From NCBI GenBank assembly GCA_944367535.1, contig CALVWQ010000017.1:1-38426 (forward strand): DNA of 38,426 nt, read 5' to 3'. The notes under the pieces are model-generated. The model searched no databases, was not told the origin of the DNA, and saw nothing but the letters and a program-made list of their open reading frames with translations. Below, piece after piece: positions 1 through 6,053 of the stretch. Origin of the DNA: an uncultured Clostridia bacterium (GTDB lineage Bacteria > Bacillota > Clostridia > Christensenellales > Borkfalkiaceae). The position numbers and the translations under genes are program-made. Positions within the stretch are counted from its first letter, which is position 1; the number at the start of each line of letters is the position of its first letter.

Positions 1-194
1 ACGAGTTCCGCTTCCATCGCGTCGCCGAATACGATATCCAGCACCGTATATCCCCCTCTGTCCGTGTCTTTATTCGGAGGCGCAATGCCGATCTTCACGT
101 CCTTGCCGCGCACTCTGCCCTTGATAAAATATCCGAAATATTCTTTGTCGTGCGAGATAAACTTCTCTCTTTCCACCATAATTTTCTTATCCAT
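1..194 (-). CDS. Hypothetical mobile-element protein, cut off by the window edge
   Basis: An open frame of 64 codons runs leftward from an ATG at 194 to the window edge without a stop. The ATG follows a good ribosome binding site (AGGAGGAATAGAA). The visible protein begins MDKKIMVEREKF and contains GYFIKGRVRGKDVKIG and GGYTVLDIVFGD. It is charged and has no signal peptide or membrane segment. The style resembles small hypothetical proteins carried by Tn1549-like clostridial conjugative elements, which is an impression from memory, not a search result. It follows the gene at 209-472 by 14 bases, so the two are probably co-transcribed. No function is proposed. Confidence 0.7.
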   Translation of the reverse strand, partial: MDKKIMVEREKFISHDKEYFGYFIKGRVRGKDVKIGIAPPNKDTDRGGYTVLDIVFGDAMEAEL

Positions 195-208
195 TTCTAT
201 TCCTCCTT

Positions 209-472
209 TTATTTACCTTTTCTCTGTGAAATTGCTTTTGCCTCGGACTTACTCTTGCCTTCCGCGATCGCCTTCTTATATTTGTAGATACCGCTATGAT
301 CGCTTTGACACTGTAAGTATCCCGAACGCATTCCCGCTTCATAATCGGTCAGTTCTTTTCCCTCTTTCGGACCGTAGGTGTGCACCTTTGCCTTTCTGTC
401 TGCCGCATAACCTTTTGCACGTTTAGAAGGCACCGACCAGCGGCGCTTATTGTATTTTTCTTTGTTTGCCAT
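209..472 (-). CDS. Small basic hypothetical protein of the mobile element (87 aa)
   Basis: The start chosen is the ATG at 472, preceded by GGAGGAAATT. An in-frame upstream start at 484 would place that Shine-Dalgarno inside the gene. The protein is strongly basic, with many Lys/Arg (RRWSVPSKRAKGYAADRKAK near the N-terminus and a KSKSEAKAISQRKGK tail). It carries a DYEAGMRSGYLQCQSDHSG stretch that looks conserved rather than random. It has no signal peptide or membrane segment. Similar small basic proteins are common among clostridial conjugative-element genes. The basic charge would fit nucleic-acid binding, but no domain is recognised, so that is inference only. Confidence 0.72.
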   Translation of the reverse strand: MANKEKYNKRRWSVPSKRAKGYAADRKAKVHTYGPKEGKELTDYEAGMRSGYLQCQSDHSGIYKYKKAIAEGKSKSEAKAISQRKGK

Positions 473-569
473 AATTTCCTCCAAAATTTTATTTTTTTAT
501 TGCCCGTGTTGCCGTTAGCTAAGCTATTAAGTTGTATATGGTAACGAACGCTTAAACTTGGACCGCTGT

Positions 570-625
570 CCTATGCGATTTCTTGCGGTGAGCGGCCACT
601 CTTACACTTCGAAGTACCGCATAGG
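570..625. repeat. 8-bp inverted repeat in the 188-base gap between small element genes
   Basis: CCTATGCG at 570-577 is matched by CGCATAGG at 618-625. The intervening bases contain a second complementary pair (CCGCT near 563 with AGCGG near 591) that would compete with the first stem. The region lies between the genes at 209-472 and 661-903 and has no convincing ORF of its own. It could be an RNA structure in the leader of the downstream gene or chance. There is no U-tract, so it is not a typical terminator. Confidence 0.3.
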
Positions 626-660
626 TTTCGCCCCGATTTCTCTGCGTTCGGTTGCACCGC

Positions 661-903
661 TTAATCGATATAAGTACGAATGTACGTATTCGACGAAAGC
701 CTTTTGCCGTTAATGTGTTTACGGTCTTTATACAGAAGCTGATACTTGCTATCACGCATAAGCGTTCTGCGATAATAGGTGTCCACACTCAAAACGGCAT
801 TGTTTTGTTCTGCGTTTACAATCAGGTAAAGCTCTTGCTTTACTATGTAATCGCGCGTCCGATACACGTTCTCAAACAGTTTTTCGTTCTTTGCCTTGTC
901 CAT
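661..903 (-). CDS. Small hypothetical protein of the mobile element (80 aa)
   Basis: The ATG at 903 follows GGAGAAATCAAAA, and the gene starts inside the end of the upstream gene (872-1126), a 32-base overlap that suggests translational coupling. The protein begins MDKAKNEKLFENVYRTRDY and has the composition of a soluble cytoplasmic protein, with no signal peptide or membrane segment. A competing open frame at 552-788 on the same strand has no ribosome binding site and was rejected. Nothing in the sequence points to a function. By position it belongs to the accessory module of the element. Confidence 0.65.
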   Translation of the reverse strand: MDKAKNEKLFENVYRTRDYIVKQELYLIVNAEQNNAVLSVDTYYRRTLMRDSKYQLLYKDRKHINGKRLSSNTYIRTYID

Positions 904-1126
904 TTTTGATTTCTCCTTTTTTCTTGTTTTTTATGAACTCAACTAATTGCTGCTCATAACGCTGTATCATACATTCAGAAACCCTATGGATCAGATTTTC
1001 CTGTTCTGCCGATAAAAGACTTCCGTCCCCCGTCATAACCTTGATATATAAAGGAACTGTAACCATTTCATCGGATTCGCTTTTCCTTAAGCCTATACAA
1101 GCTACCATTTGATATCTTTCAACCAT
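872..1126 (-). CDS. Small hypothetical protein of the mobile element (84 aa)
   Basis: The ATG at 1126 is preceded by AAGGAGAGTTGG, a good ribosome binding site. The protein begins MVERYQMVACIGLRKSESDE and ends in a highly basic tail (KNKKKGEIKNGQGKERKTV). No signal peptide or membrane segment is visible. Its 3' end overlaps the start of the next gene leftward by 32 bases, indicating that the two are translated together. No family is recognised. Confidence 0.65.
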   Translation of the reverse strand: MVERYQMVACIGLRKSESDEMVTVPLYIKVMTGDGSLLSAEQENLIHRVSECMIQRYEQQLVEFIKNKKKGEIKNGQGKERKTV

Positions 1127-1200
1127 CCAACTCTCCTTTTAGAAAGCTTTTGAATAACCCCTTCACTTATAAGCCACGAAAAAGACAAAAATGGACCCCC

Positions 1201-1596
1201 TTACTGAAAACTTTTTTTAATTTTGTCATAAATTTTTCTCAACCTGTTTCTTATAGCAGTTGGATCTATGCCTAATTCAGCCGCTACTTCCGACTGCTTC
1301 CGCCCATAATAAAAGACCTGCTCAATAAGCCATTTTTGATCTTCCGTCAATACTTTCAACGCTTTACGCAGTTGCTCGACATCATCATTTTGTAAAGCTC
1401 TTTCTTCTATATCGCCTTTCGGATCAGCTATTTGGAATCCGCTTTCAACAAGAGTTTCCAAAGACTGATGACGGCGAGTTTCTTTTCGTTTGATACGCTT
1501 TTCTTCCGTTTCAATCTGTTCATAATGCTGAGCAACTTCGTCCGAGACTTCAATGTCGATAAATGTGCCATTGATTTCATACTTGATTTTCTTCAT
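1201..1596 (-). CDS. Sigma-70 region-4-like DNA-binding protein (131 aa)
   Basis: The start is set at the ATG at 1596 because AAGGAGTTCGGT lies directly before it; the open frame extends to 1671 but the extra residues have no ribosome binding site. The C-terminal half (about residues 70-131) carries the layout of sigma-70 region 4: a helix with LTEDQKWLIEQVFYYGRKQ, then the recognition pair SEVAAELGIDPTAIRNRLRKIYDKIKK. There is no region 2, so it cannot act as a complete sigma factor. Short region-4-only proteins are frequent in clostridial conjugative elements and phages, where they are thought to regulate element genes. It would act in the cytoplasm. Confidence in the fold is good; the role is inferred. 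Confidence 0.8.
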   Translation of the reverse strand: MKKIKYEINGTFIDIEVSDEVAQHYEQIETEEKRIKRKETRRHQSLETLVESGFQIADPKGDIEERALQNDDVEQLRKALKVLTEDQKWLIEQVFYYGRKQSEVAAELGIDPTAIRNRLRKIYDKIKKSFQ

Positions 1597-1724
1597 ACCG
1601 AACTCCTTGTGATTTTTGAGATCCGCAGAGCCGGTTTTCCACAAACAAAAAGACGGCAGGAAAACAATCAAAAGTTGCTTTCCTTGCCGTCTAGCGGTCT
1701 GCGGAATATTTAAATTTTAGTTTA

Positions 1725-1877
1725 CTAAGCTACCATACTTACATTCTCAATTAAGACTTGTCCGTTGTCTAAAAATCGAACAATCGTCTTAAATCCCTTT
1801 AAGACAATTTCTACCGTTTTGCTGGTTTTATCTATTCGACAAACCAGTTTGTCGGCACCGTTTCTTACGTCTTGCAC
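1725..1877 (-). CDS. 50-aa small protein with GTG start, mobile-element accessory
   Basis: A 51-codon frame starts with GTG at 1877, four bases after a strong GGAGGTGA ribosome binding site, and stops at 1725. The peptide begins (M/V)QDVRNGADKLVCRID and continues KTVEIVLKGFKTIVRF before LDNGQVLIENVSMVA. The alternating hydrophobic pattern suggests a small beta-strand-rich fold. It is too short for an ordinary ORF-length cut-off. Very similar short proteins beginning with a DxRNxADKLVCRxD-like motif occur in clostridial mobile elements as far as I recall. It is upstream of and in the same direction as the sigma-like gene and may share its transcript. Function unknown. Confidence 0.68.
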   Translation of the reverse strand: MQDVRNGADKLVCRIDKTSKTVEIVLKGFKTIVRFLDNGQVLIENVSMVA

Positions 1878-1913
1878 AAGCTCACCTCCATTTTCGTTTT
1901 CGCAAAGACAAAC

Positions 1914-1942
1914 TTGACTTTCGTGAAGAAATATGATACATT
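1914..1942 (+). promoter_or_regulatory. Predicted sigma-A promoter of the ABC-3C cargo operon
   Basis: TTGACT at 1914-1919 and TACATT at 1937-1942 are separated by exactly 17 bases. The promoter points toward the operon beginning at 2074, giving a leader of about 125 bases. That leader contains repeated AGACAAAAA and GGACATA words, which could be binding sites for the operon's own HTH protein. Confidence 0.5.
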
Positions 1943-2028
1943 ATTATAAATAGTCATATTCATATGTCCTACTTGAACTTTGCAGCTCAATTTTATCAAG
2001 ATTGTTAAAATGCGAAAAGGCCAAAACC

Positions 2029-2057
2029 AGACAAAAAAGGACATAACAAGACAAAAA
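2029..2057 (+). repeat. Direct AGACAAAAA repeats in the cargo-operon leader
   Basis: AGACAAAAA occurs at 2029-2037 and again at 2049-2057, exactly 20 bases (about two helical turns) apart. A GGACATA word at 2039-2045 is matched in inverted orientation by TATGTCC at 1963-1969. Such spacing is compatible with cooperative repressor binding, but the words are AT-rich and short and could be chance. Confidence 0.3.
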
Positions 2058-2073
2058 GAAAGGGGTGAGATTT

Positions 2074-2904
2074 ATGACTTTTAATCAATTTGTTCAGAAA
2101 CTTTATACTCATTGCGGGAATGGCAATACGCAACCAAACTTTCTTCGAGAATTGTTTTGTAAAATTACAAATGCGCAAGAAGATCCCATCTTTGACAAAG
2201 ACGATGATTATTTAAGGAAGTTTTTTAGTGGAACAAGAAATCTGCCCCAAAAAAGTGCTTCTTATTTATTGACTCATTTAGATAAAGGTAAATTTGACAC
2301 CTACTTATACGATTTACTAGCAGAAGATGCCCTCACAGAGCTATGTAATGATTTTGAGCCCTTTATTGGCAATGCATCAAATGAGAACATAACAACAAAA
2401 CTATCGGAATTATTTACATCAATTCTTAAAGCTATCGCAACAAAAAAAGAGGTGGCGACAAAAAGTGCCTTCACAATAGAAATCCCAAATTTAGTTTTAG
2501 AAAGAGAGTTGACTGAGATAGTAAAAGAGTTAGCGTCTCTTCCTCCTGAAAAACGCAAAATCAATCTGTCTTATGATCCGTATAGGGTTGATAAGAAAAT
2601 CCTTCCTGAAAATTTCTCTTTAATTAAGGAAATAAAACAAGATGTTGTAGAAAACTACGTTTTTATTGAAGATCTGTTCAAAAATGCTTCTCAAACCAAT
2701 GCATCATTTTTTGATCAGTTTGCTTCGGAAGTAAAATATGTATGTGATAACATGATTTCTCAACCACATTCGCAGGAAATAGTCTTCTATGAGATGGTAA
2801 AATGGCTTAAAGACAGAGTTTCTTGCAAAAGTGATATTGCTTGTAGAAAAATTATCTCTTTTTTCGTCCAAAATTGCGAGGTGTTTCATGCGTTTACCGA
2901 ATAA
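2074..2904 (+). CDS. Unrecognised 276-aa first gene of an ABC-3C operon (candidate effector / C-terminal component)
   Basis: The start is the ATG at 2074 after AAAGGGGTGA; an in-frame GTG at 2065 sits inside that Shine-Dalgarno. The protein is soluble, with no signal peptide. Its N-terminal third has a helical layout ending in YLRKFFSGTRNLPQKSASYLLTHLDKGKF, reminiscent of a helical DNA- or protein-binding module. The rest (about residues 90-276) is alpha-helical and charged. I do not recognise a catalytic domain. By position, first in an operon with an MC6 middle component and a DUF2326 ATPase, it is expected to be the third ABC-3C component, which in described systems links an effector to the complex. 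Its last 17 bases overlap the next gene, so expression is coupled. Function is inferred from context only. Confidence 0.6.
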   Translation: MTFNQFVQKLYTHCGNGNTQPNFLRELFCKITNAQEDPIFDKDDDYLRKFFSGTRNLPQKSASYLLTHLDKGKFDTYLYDLLAEDALTELCNDFEPFIGNASNENITTKLSELFTSILKAIATKKEVATKSAFTIEIPNLVLERELTEIVKELASLPPEKRKINLSYDPYRVDKKILPENFSLIKEIKQDVVENYVFIEDLFKNASQTNASFFDQFASEVKYVCDNMISQPHSQEIVFYEMVKWLKDRVSCKSDIACRKIISFFVQNCEVFHAFTE

Positions 2905-3112
2905 AGTTATTTCTTACAATGAAAGTATAATTTCCAAATTTCCAATAATATTGAACCTCTTAAAAAGCAAAGACTATAAAGTCATGGAACTATATGAAAA
3001 ACTTAAAGCAGATTTGGATATTGAATGCTTTATTGAAACATTAGATTGTTTATTTGCTCTTGGAAAAATAGTAATTGACTACAAAGCAAGGAGAATTCAC
3101 TATGTTGTATGA
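2888..3112 (+). CDS. ABC-three-component system middle component, MC6-like (74 aa)
   Basis: The start is the ATG at 2888 preceded by GAGGTGTTTC; an in-frame GTG at 2831 would add residues translated from within the upstream gene. The protein begins MRLPNKVISYNESIISKF and ends with ECFIETLDCLFALGKIVID followed by RRIHYVV. This matches the small winged-helix-like MC6 family as I remember it: an LPxK start, a short helix pair, and a terminal 'LxxLFxLGxI' strand-turn. Middle components bridge the ABC ATPase and the third component in ABC-3C systems. It overlaps its neighbours on both sides (17 and 11 bases), so the three genes form one translational unit. The family call is from pattern memory plus its perfect context. 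Confidence 0.75.
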   Translation: MRLPNKVISYNESIISKFPIILNLLKSKDYKVMELYEKLKADLDIECFIETLDCLFALGKIVIDYKARRIHYVV

Positions 3113-4757
3113 AATATGGTGTGATAAATTTATAAGTAATGGAAGTCCGCGTGGTATTATACACTTTAACGAAAAATTAAACATTGTTAAAGGACACGAT
3201 TCTGGTACAAACTCTATCGGCAAATCCACCTTTCTTTTAGCTATCGATTTTGCTTTTGGCGGTAACTCATATGAAGAAGATAAGCGGTTAATTAAAAAAA
3301 TAGGTCATCATTTAATAAATTACTGCTTCAAATTCAATGACGATTTTTATTATTTTTCGCGAAATACCGCCCAACCCAAAGAGGTTAATATTTGTGATGC
3401 TGATTATACTGTTAATGAAACCATCTCCATTGACGAATACAATAATAAGCTCTTAGCGTTATATGGCATCAACCTACCTCATATATCCTTCCGGCAAATT
3501 GTCGGAAGATACTTCCGTGTGTATGGAAGAGGCAGTTCCAATGAAAGAAAACCTCTTGCATCTTATGACGGTGAGGCACCCAAAGATTCTCTTATTGCTC
3601 TTCTAAAATTATTTAATGGATACACGCCTATTGAAAAATTGTTTTCGGATATAAAAGAGAAAGAAGAACGGAAAAAAGCTATTATTAATGCCGACAAATA
3701 TAATCTTGTTACTATTATAAAAAGTAAAAAAGATTATCAGAAAAACTTAGCAGATATTGAAAGTTTAACTGAAGAATTACAATCTCTGGCTCGTTTTGGT
3801 CGTCAAGAATTATTATACCTCGCACCGGAACAGGCAGAGGAAGCTGCAGAATATAAAGGCCGCTATGAAGCACTAACAAGACGAAAAAAACAACTATGGG
3901 TGAAATATTATTCTGTTAAAAATAATGCTGAAAAAACGCACACTTCAACAGCACAAGACTTTGAATCTTTATTGCGATTCTTTCCGGATAGCAATATTAA
4001 ATTACTAAAAGATATTGAAAATTTCCATTCGGAACTTACTAACATATTAAGCGACGAGTTCAAAAATTCAATGTCAGAATTGTTGAAGATGATAAACGAA
4101 ATTTCGATGGAACTTACTCAAATTGAGGTTCTTCTGAAGAAATTAGAGGTGCCCAAAAGGATTGCTGACAGTACGTTAAAAGCATATGCAGAAACTCAGG
4201 GCCAAATTAATGAATTAAAAAAGCAAAACGAGCTGTATACAGAAAAAAAGGACATTGAAAGTGATATTAGAAAATTAAAATCCGATTACCAGAAGCTTTT
4301 TACCGATATCTACAAAAAAATTACAGATGACATAAACAGGGTTATGGCTGAAATGAATGCATTTATTTATGGCAAAGATGTAGTCGCTCCATTATTACTT
4401 GTTTCCAAACCAAATTCTTATAGTTTCGGAATAGACGTCGATGGCGGAACTGGAACAAATTATAAAAATCTTATATTGTTGGATCTTGCTTCTTTGAAAC
4501 TTACAGTATTGCCAACCATTGCACACGACACTATTCTTTTCCACAATATTGGACAAGACCCAATGGTGAAAATTTTGGAACTCTATAATAAATGTGAAAA
4601 GCAAATATTTATTGCTATAGATGAGTCAAAGAAATACGATAAAACGGCGCAAGATATAATCGATAATAATAAAATACTGGAATTATCTGGCGGCGGAAAC
4701 GAGCTATTCGGCTCTTCTTGGGTTACGAAATCTGTAGATGATGATTTATTGGAGTGA
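3102..4757 (+). CDS. DUF2326 ABC/SMC-like ATPase of an ABC-3C system (551 aa)
   Basis: The start is the ATG at 3102 with AAGGAG eight bases upstream; the longer in-frame TTG start at 3075 lies within the previous gene. The Walker A loop is at about residues 31-43 (GHDSGTNSIGKST), the unusual SGxNSIGKST form of DUF2326 ATPases, followed by LLAIDFAFGG. A long charged helical middle (about residues 190-430) looks like a coiled coil, as in SMC/Rad50 proteins. The C-terminal DUF2326 region contains HDTILFHNIG and the Walker-B-like IFIAIDESKKYD. The protein should be a cytoplasmic nucleotide-driven sensor or clamp. It sits third in the operon and its stop nearly abuts the HTH gene. Family assignment is firm; the trigger and target are not known. 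Confidence 0.88.
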   Translation: MLYEIWCDKFISNGSPRGIIHFNEKLNIVKGHDSGTNSIGKSTFLLAIDFAFGGNSYEEDKRLIKKIGHHLINYCFKFNDDFYYFSRNTAQPKEVNICDADYTVNETISIDEYNNKLLALYGINLPHISFRQIVGRYFRVYGRGSSNERKPLASYDGEAPKDSLIALLKLFNGYTPIEKLFSDIKEKEERKKAIINADKYNLVTIIKSKKDYQKNLADIESLTEELQSLARFGRQELLYLAPEQAEEAAEYKGRYEALTRRKKQLWVKYYSVKNNAEKTHTSTAQDFESLLRFFPDSNIKLLKDIENFHSELTNILSDEFKNSMSELLKMINEISMELTQIEVLLKKLEVPKRIADSTLKAYAETQGQINELKKQNELYTEKKDIESDIRKLKSDYQKLFTDIYKKITDDINRVMAEMNAFIYGKDVVAPLLLVSKPNSYSFGIDVDGGTGTNYKNLILLDLASLKLTVLPTIAHDTILFHNIGQDPMVKILELYNKCEKQIFIAIDESKKYDKTAQDIIDNNKILELSGGGNELFGSSWVTKSVDDDLLE

Positions 4758-4759
4758 AT

Positions 4760-4963
4760 ATGAAAATAACATATAACAAGCTTTGGAAGTTGCTTATAGA
4801 TAAAAAAATGAATAAACAAGATTTATGTAACGCTACAAAAATTAGTGCTGCTACTATGGCAAAACTTGGTAAAGGAGAAAATGTAAATACAGAAATCTTA
4901 TTACGTATTTGCAATGCTCTTGATTGTGACATCGCAGATATAATGGAAATTGAACGAGGTTAA
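4760..4963 (+). CDS. Small Cro/CI-type HTH regulator (67 aa)
   Basis: The ATG at 4760 follows GGAGTGAAT, where the GGAG and the stop codon of the ATPase gene overlap, so the gene is translationally coupled. The whole protein is one helix-turn-helix domain of the compact YozG/HTH_26 type: MNKQDLCNATKISAATMAKLGKGE for helices 2-3 and LLRICNALDCDIADIM for the fourth helix. It lacks any effector or dimerisation extension. It probably represses this operon, perhaps through the repeats upstream of 2074, or pairs with the DUF4238 gene four bases downstream. The domain is clear; the role is inferred. Confidence 0.85.
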   Translation: MKITYNKLWKLLIDKKMNKQDLCNATKISAATMAKLGKGENVNTEILLRICNALDCDIADIMEIERG

Positions 4964-4967
4964 AAGC

Positions 4968-5864
4968 ATGTCAAGAGATCATATCATTCCCCAATTTATT
5001 TTGCGCGGCTTCGCTATTAATCCTGCTGCAAATAAACAAAATCAGAAAATTATGATTTACGACAAGGATACAAAGCAAGTCCATACTAAAAAAATAGCAG
5101 ATACATACTCTCTGCTCGATTTTAATTCCCCCGAAACAGAAAAATATTTAGCCAATGAATACGAATCAAAGGTTGCTAAAATTTTTCAACGTGCTTCAAA
5201 AGCCGCATCAGAAAAGCAAGAATCTATATCCCTTTCCAACAAGGAATATAAAATGCTTTTTCGATTTTTTGTTATTATGTGGCGAAGAAATTATATTCAA
5301 CTTGAAAAAGCAAAAGAAATGGGTATTCAGCTTGAAAACATGTTGAAATCATTGTTTGGAAATCATTATAAAGAAATGCTGAAACCGGAGTATAAAGATT
5401 ATTCATTTGAGAAAATGTTTGACGAAAAGATGGATGATGTTAGAAAAGCCCTATACGATAACATTATTCCAGAAACCAAAGATAATGATCCAACTGTACT
5501 TAAAACTATTAGATATTACTCCCCTTTTATTGTTAACAACACATCAAATATCCATTTTCTATTACACAACACATACGCAACATTGAGATACATGGTTCCT
5601 AAAAGCCAAAATGAGATATATGCAGAAGATATTCCGAGCATAATGATATATCCTATTTCAAAAACGCTATGTTTTTGCATGTTACTCAGTGAAAAAGAAA
5701 TAGATACAGACAAAGAAGAATTTAATATTCCAATTGATGCTTGGTGTAACGATGAAGATATTAAACTACATTTTATTGATGGATATATAACACAAACCGC
5801 AAAAAGTTTTGTCGTTGATGACACTAACTTATCTTTAGTTGAAGATGCAATTAGTAAAGATTAG
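4968..5864 (+). CDS. DUF4238 family protein (298 aa)
   Basis: The start chosen is the ATG at 4968 after GAGGTTAAAAGC; an in-frame TTG at 4950 overlaps the HTH gene. The N-terminus MSRDHIIPQFILRGFAINP is the signature of DUF4238 (H-x-x-P-x-F-x-L-R-x-F), a family of unknown function. Further family-like segments are MIYDKDTKQVHTKKIADTY (about residues 33-51) and the Arg-rich FRFFVIMWRRNY helix around residue 100. There is no signal peptide or membrane segment. The His/Pro/Arg conservation would suit a catalytic role, possibly a nuclease, but that is speculation. It is the last gene of the five-gene cargo operon and may form its own two-gene unit with the HTH protein. Confidence 0.8.
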   Translation: MSRDHIIPQFILRGFAINPAANKQNQKIMIYDKDTKQVHTKKIADTYSLLDFNSPETEKYLANEYESKVAKIFQRASKAASEKQESISLSNKEYKMLFRFFVIMWRRNYIQLEKAKEMGIQLENMLKSLFGNHYKEMLKPEYKDYSFEKMFDEKMDDVRKALYDNIIPETKDNDPTVLKTIRYYSPFIVNNTSNIHFLLHNTYATLRYMVPKSQNEIYAEDIPSIMIYPISKTLCFCMLLSEKEIDTDKEEFNIPIDAWCNDEDIKLHFIDGYITQTAKSFVVDDTNLSLVEDAISKD

Positions 5865-5902
5865 TATTATGATTGTTAAATTGCCTTTTGCGTGAAAAGT
5901 TT

Positions 5903-5993
5903 CTCCCCCAGCGAAAAAGGTAAAGGGGCAATGTTTATCCCTCGTTAAGCATAAAGCATTGCCTGTTTCCTTGACCTTTTTCTACTGAGGGAG
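5903..5993. repeat. Long 91-nt imperfect hairpin between cargo operon and recombinase
   Basis: The left arm (5903-5933) and right arm (5957-5993) pair in consecutive blocks: CTCCC with GGGAG, GAAAAAGGT with ACCTTTTTC, and GGCAATG with CATTGCC. The loop adds TTTAT with ATAAA around a ten-base tip (CTCGTTAAGC). Small bulges separate the blocks. This is far longer than a simple terminator stem. It follows the DUF4238 gene by 38 bases and ends 60 bases before the recombinase start. It may be a bidirectional terminator, a structured RNA, or a recombinase or transfer-related DNA site. The pairing is seen directly; the function is not. Confidence 0.8.
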
Positions 5994-6053
5994 TCAATTG
6001 GTTTTTTGCAAAAAGCAATAGCTCAAATAAAATATAATGTAAAGGAGTATAGT

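Noticed and set aside
552-788. 78-codon minus-strand frame overlapping the 80-aa hypothetical
   Set aside because: No Shine-Dalgarno and low-quality text; the overlapping frame at 661-903 has a good ribosome binding site and is coupled to its upstream gene.
6033-6038. TATAAT just before the recombinase
   Set aside because: A transcript from it would begin inside the AAAGGAG ribosome binding site, and there is no matching -35 box.
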